Shown piece after piece: positions 42,694-44,135 of a stretch of 44,135 bases of DNA (positions within the stretch are counted from its first letter, which is position 1; the number at the start of each line of letters is the position of its first letter). Origin of the DNA: JBMYYR01 sp049609625 (GTDB taxonomy: Bacteria; Bacteroidota; Bacteroidia; Flavobacteriales; CAJXXR01); NCBI GenBank assembly GCA_049609625.1, contig JBMYYR010000010.1:1-44135 (forward strand). The letters are read 5' to 3'. The notes under the pieces are model-generated. The model was given only the letters and a program-made list of their open reading frames with translations, was not told the DNA's origin and did no database searches. The translations under genes and the position numbers were made by a program.

Positions 42694-43953
42694 ATGGGAC
42701 TACTAAAACCAGAAATGCTATTAATAATAGTGTCTTCAATCATCATTTTATCATTCCTTTTCAACGGCATATCGAAAAAAACAAATATCCCTTCTGTCTT
42801 GATGCTTATTGCGTTAGGCTTAGGTATTCGCTATATTATTCTTTCAAACACTGATCAAGAACTCAACTTTTTTCCAATACTCGAAGTCTTGGGCGTAGTG
42901 GGTCTAATTATGATTGTTTTGGAAGCCGCACTAGAGCTCGAGCTCAAAAAAGAAAAGCTATTACCCATTCTCAAATCCTTAACAATAGCACTGCTTAGCT
43001 TGCTGGCTTCGGCGTATATAGCCAGCCAGATTTTGCTTTATTTTATTCCCGAAATGACCCTAATTTCGGCCTGGCTCTACGCTACACCACTATCCATCCT
43101 GTCGAGCGCTATAATCATTCCGAGTGTGCAAACACTCAAAGAAGATAAAAGGGAATTTCATATTTACGAAAGTACATTTTCCGACATTTTGGGAATCATA
43201 TTATTCTATTTCCTGACAGCAAAACTTGACGTAGAAAGTAGTCATGGTTTTGTCGAATTTTCAGGATCATTTCTACTAACGATGCTAGTTTCAGTTTTGG
43301 CTAGCTACCTGATAATAGTTGTCTTTCAGCGCATTAAGTCAAACGTGAAACTCTTTCTACTTATAGCTGTTTTGCTGTTGCTCTACGGCATCGGAAAAAT
43401 ACAACACCTTTCTTCTCTAATTATCATTCTTATTTTTGGATTGGTTATTGCCAATATGCGTTTGTTTTTTCGAGGACCATTATCCAAATTTTTGGATTTC
43501 AAAAAAGCTCACCACATCTACAATGAACTCCATACCATCACTGCCGAAACAGCCTTTGTAGTCCGGACGTTTTTCTTCGTCATTTTCGGAATTACCATCT
43601 CCATAAGCTCACTCTTTAGCAGTTCGGTTGTTTTAGTTAGTCTAATGATTATTCTTTCTATTTACATCATACGTTATGTGCTTCTACGCGTGTTTTTGGG
43701 CAAAGACATTCTACCACAAGTCTTCATCGCCCCTCGAGGGCTCATCACAATACTCTTGTTCTACAATATTCCCGTCGAAGCCGAAATAGCCAACTTTGAG
43801 CCAGGTATCCTGCTTTTTGTCATCATTGCAACTAGTCTGATTATGACAGGCGCACTGATTTTCGATAAAAAACGACATTCAAAAGCCATAAAAGAAGCAC
43901 AAAGCCAAGACGTTGTTATTTCCTATCGAAACGAATCCAAGCATGAGAAGTAA
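42694..43953 (+). CDS. Cation:proton antiporter (Kef/NhaP-like)
   Basis: A 419-residue inner-membrane transporter with about 12 hydrophobic segments. The family pattern is visible in SFLFNGISKKTNIPSVLMLI and in TPLSILSSAIIIPSVQTLKE, followed by ESTFSDILGIILFYF, where the acidic residues of the ion-binding site are expected. The later LITILLFYNIPVEAEI is also shared. It exchanges Na+ or K+ for protons. The C-terminal cytosolic tail is short (about 35 residues), with no nucleotide-binding RCK domain, so regulation may come from the ATPase and MscS-like partners. I see no strong terminator downstream to the window end. Confidence 0.88.
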   Translation: MGLLKPEMLLIIVSSIIILSFLFNGISKKTNIPSVLMLIALGLGIRYIILSNTDQELNFFPILEVLGVVGLIMIVLEAALELELKKEKLLPILKSLTIALLSLLASAYIASQILLYFIPEMTLISAWLYATPLSILSSAIIIPSVQTLKEDKREFHIYESTFSDILGIILFYFLTAKLDVESSHGFVEFSGSFLLTMLVSVLASYLIIVVFQRIKSNVKLFLLIAVLLLLYGIGKIQHLSSLIIILIFGLVIANMRLFFRGPLSKFLDFKKAHHIYNELHTITAETAFVVRTFFFVIFGITISISSLFSSSVVLVSLMIILSIYIIRYVLLRVFLGKDILPQVFIAPRGLITILLFYNIPVEAEIANFEPGILLFVIIATSLIMTGALIFDKKRHSKAIKEAQSQDVVISYRNESKHEK

Positions 43954-44135
43954 CTTTTGGTCCACTGCTCACTTCAGAAATTGCTGTAGCAAATAGAGTT
44001 TTCACTGAAAATAAAACTGCGATAGAAAAACTTAAACCTAGAGCAACAAGTTCTAAAAACTCTTAAAAAAATCTCTTTTTTTAGCCCGTTTTTTTGGTTC
44101 TGATTTATTGCGTTGGCTTTGCTCTAAAAAAAAAC

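Noticed and set aside
1..44135. CRISPR array, prophage or insertion sequence
   Set aside because: I saw no regularly spaced repeats, cas, transposase, integrase or phage structural genes in the window.

Overview
The window reads as chromosomal DNA of a Bacteroidota, most likely a member of the Flavobacteriia. The evidence is the ssb-gldE-gldD gliding/type IX secretion locus, a secreted protein with a type B (gliding-associated) C-terminal sorting domain, two TonB-dependent receptors with carboxypeptidase-like N-terminal domains, a TonB/DUF4249 pair, a bacilliredoxin of the YtxJ type, Bacteroidota-style -7 boxes (TAnnTTTG), and few visible Shine-Dalgarno sequences. I cannot name the genus.

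Layout. 1-1.2 kb: tail of a HigA-like antitoxin, a tiny lipoprotein, a bacilliredoxin and a REP-like double palindrome. 1.2-4.5 kb: a small exported protein and a 953-residue P-domain protein exported by type IX secretion, closed by a strong terminator. 4.7-6.7 kb: tRNA-His with an odd acceptor stem, its terminator, then an OmpR-type response regulator overlapping its histidine kinase. 6.8-9.7 kb: an alpha/beta hydrolase, a fatty-acid-hydroxylase-type membrane protein, and a convergent AAA_14/DUF4143 ATPase with an inverted repeat at its promoter. 10-12.7 kb: uvrB overlapping a SCO copper chaperone gene. 12.9-15.9 kb: a large lipoprotein and an outer-membrane DUF5723 protein with a Lys/Glu tail. 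16-17.3 kb (minus strand): a transaldolase-family enzyme and a YrdC/Sua5 protein. 17.4-20 kb: a lipoprotein and a DEAD-box RNA helicase.

Accessory segment, about 20.3-26.2 kb: a parD antitoxin with a truncated parE, then an AT-rich Eco57I-like restriction-modification island (controller-type HTH, a restriction-methyltransferase fusion and a separate N6-adenine methyltransferase, all abutting or overlapping). 26.4-29.9 kb (minus strand) is a tight four-gene operon: dprA, a LysM glucosaminidase, an HTH protein with an unknown C-terminal domain, and a PLD-family nuclease.

29.9-36 kb: TonB receptor, kdsB, DUF4293 membrane protein, short ssb, gldE, gldD. 36.2-39.5 kb: TonB receptor plus DUF4249 lipoprotein. 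39.6-44 kb: a compact three-gene operon of an uncharacterised P-loop ATPase, a MscS-like membrane protein and a cation:proton antiporter. This last operon is my best candidate for an undescribed system, possibly ATPase-gated ion flux. I saw no rRNA, CRISPR array, insertion-sequence transposase or prophage.
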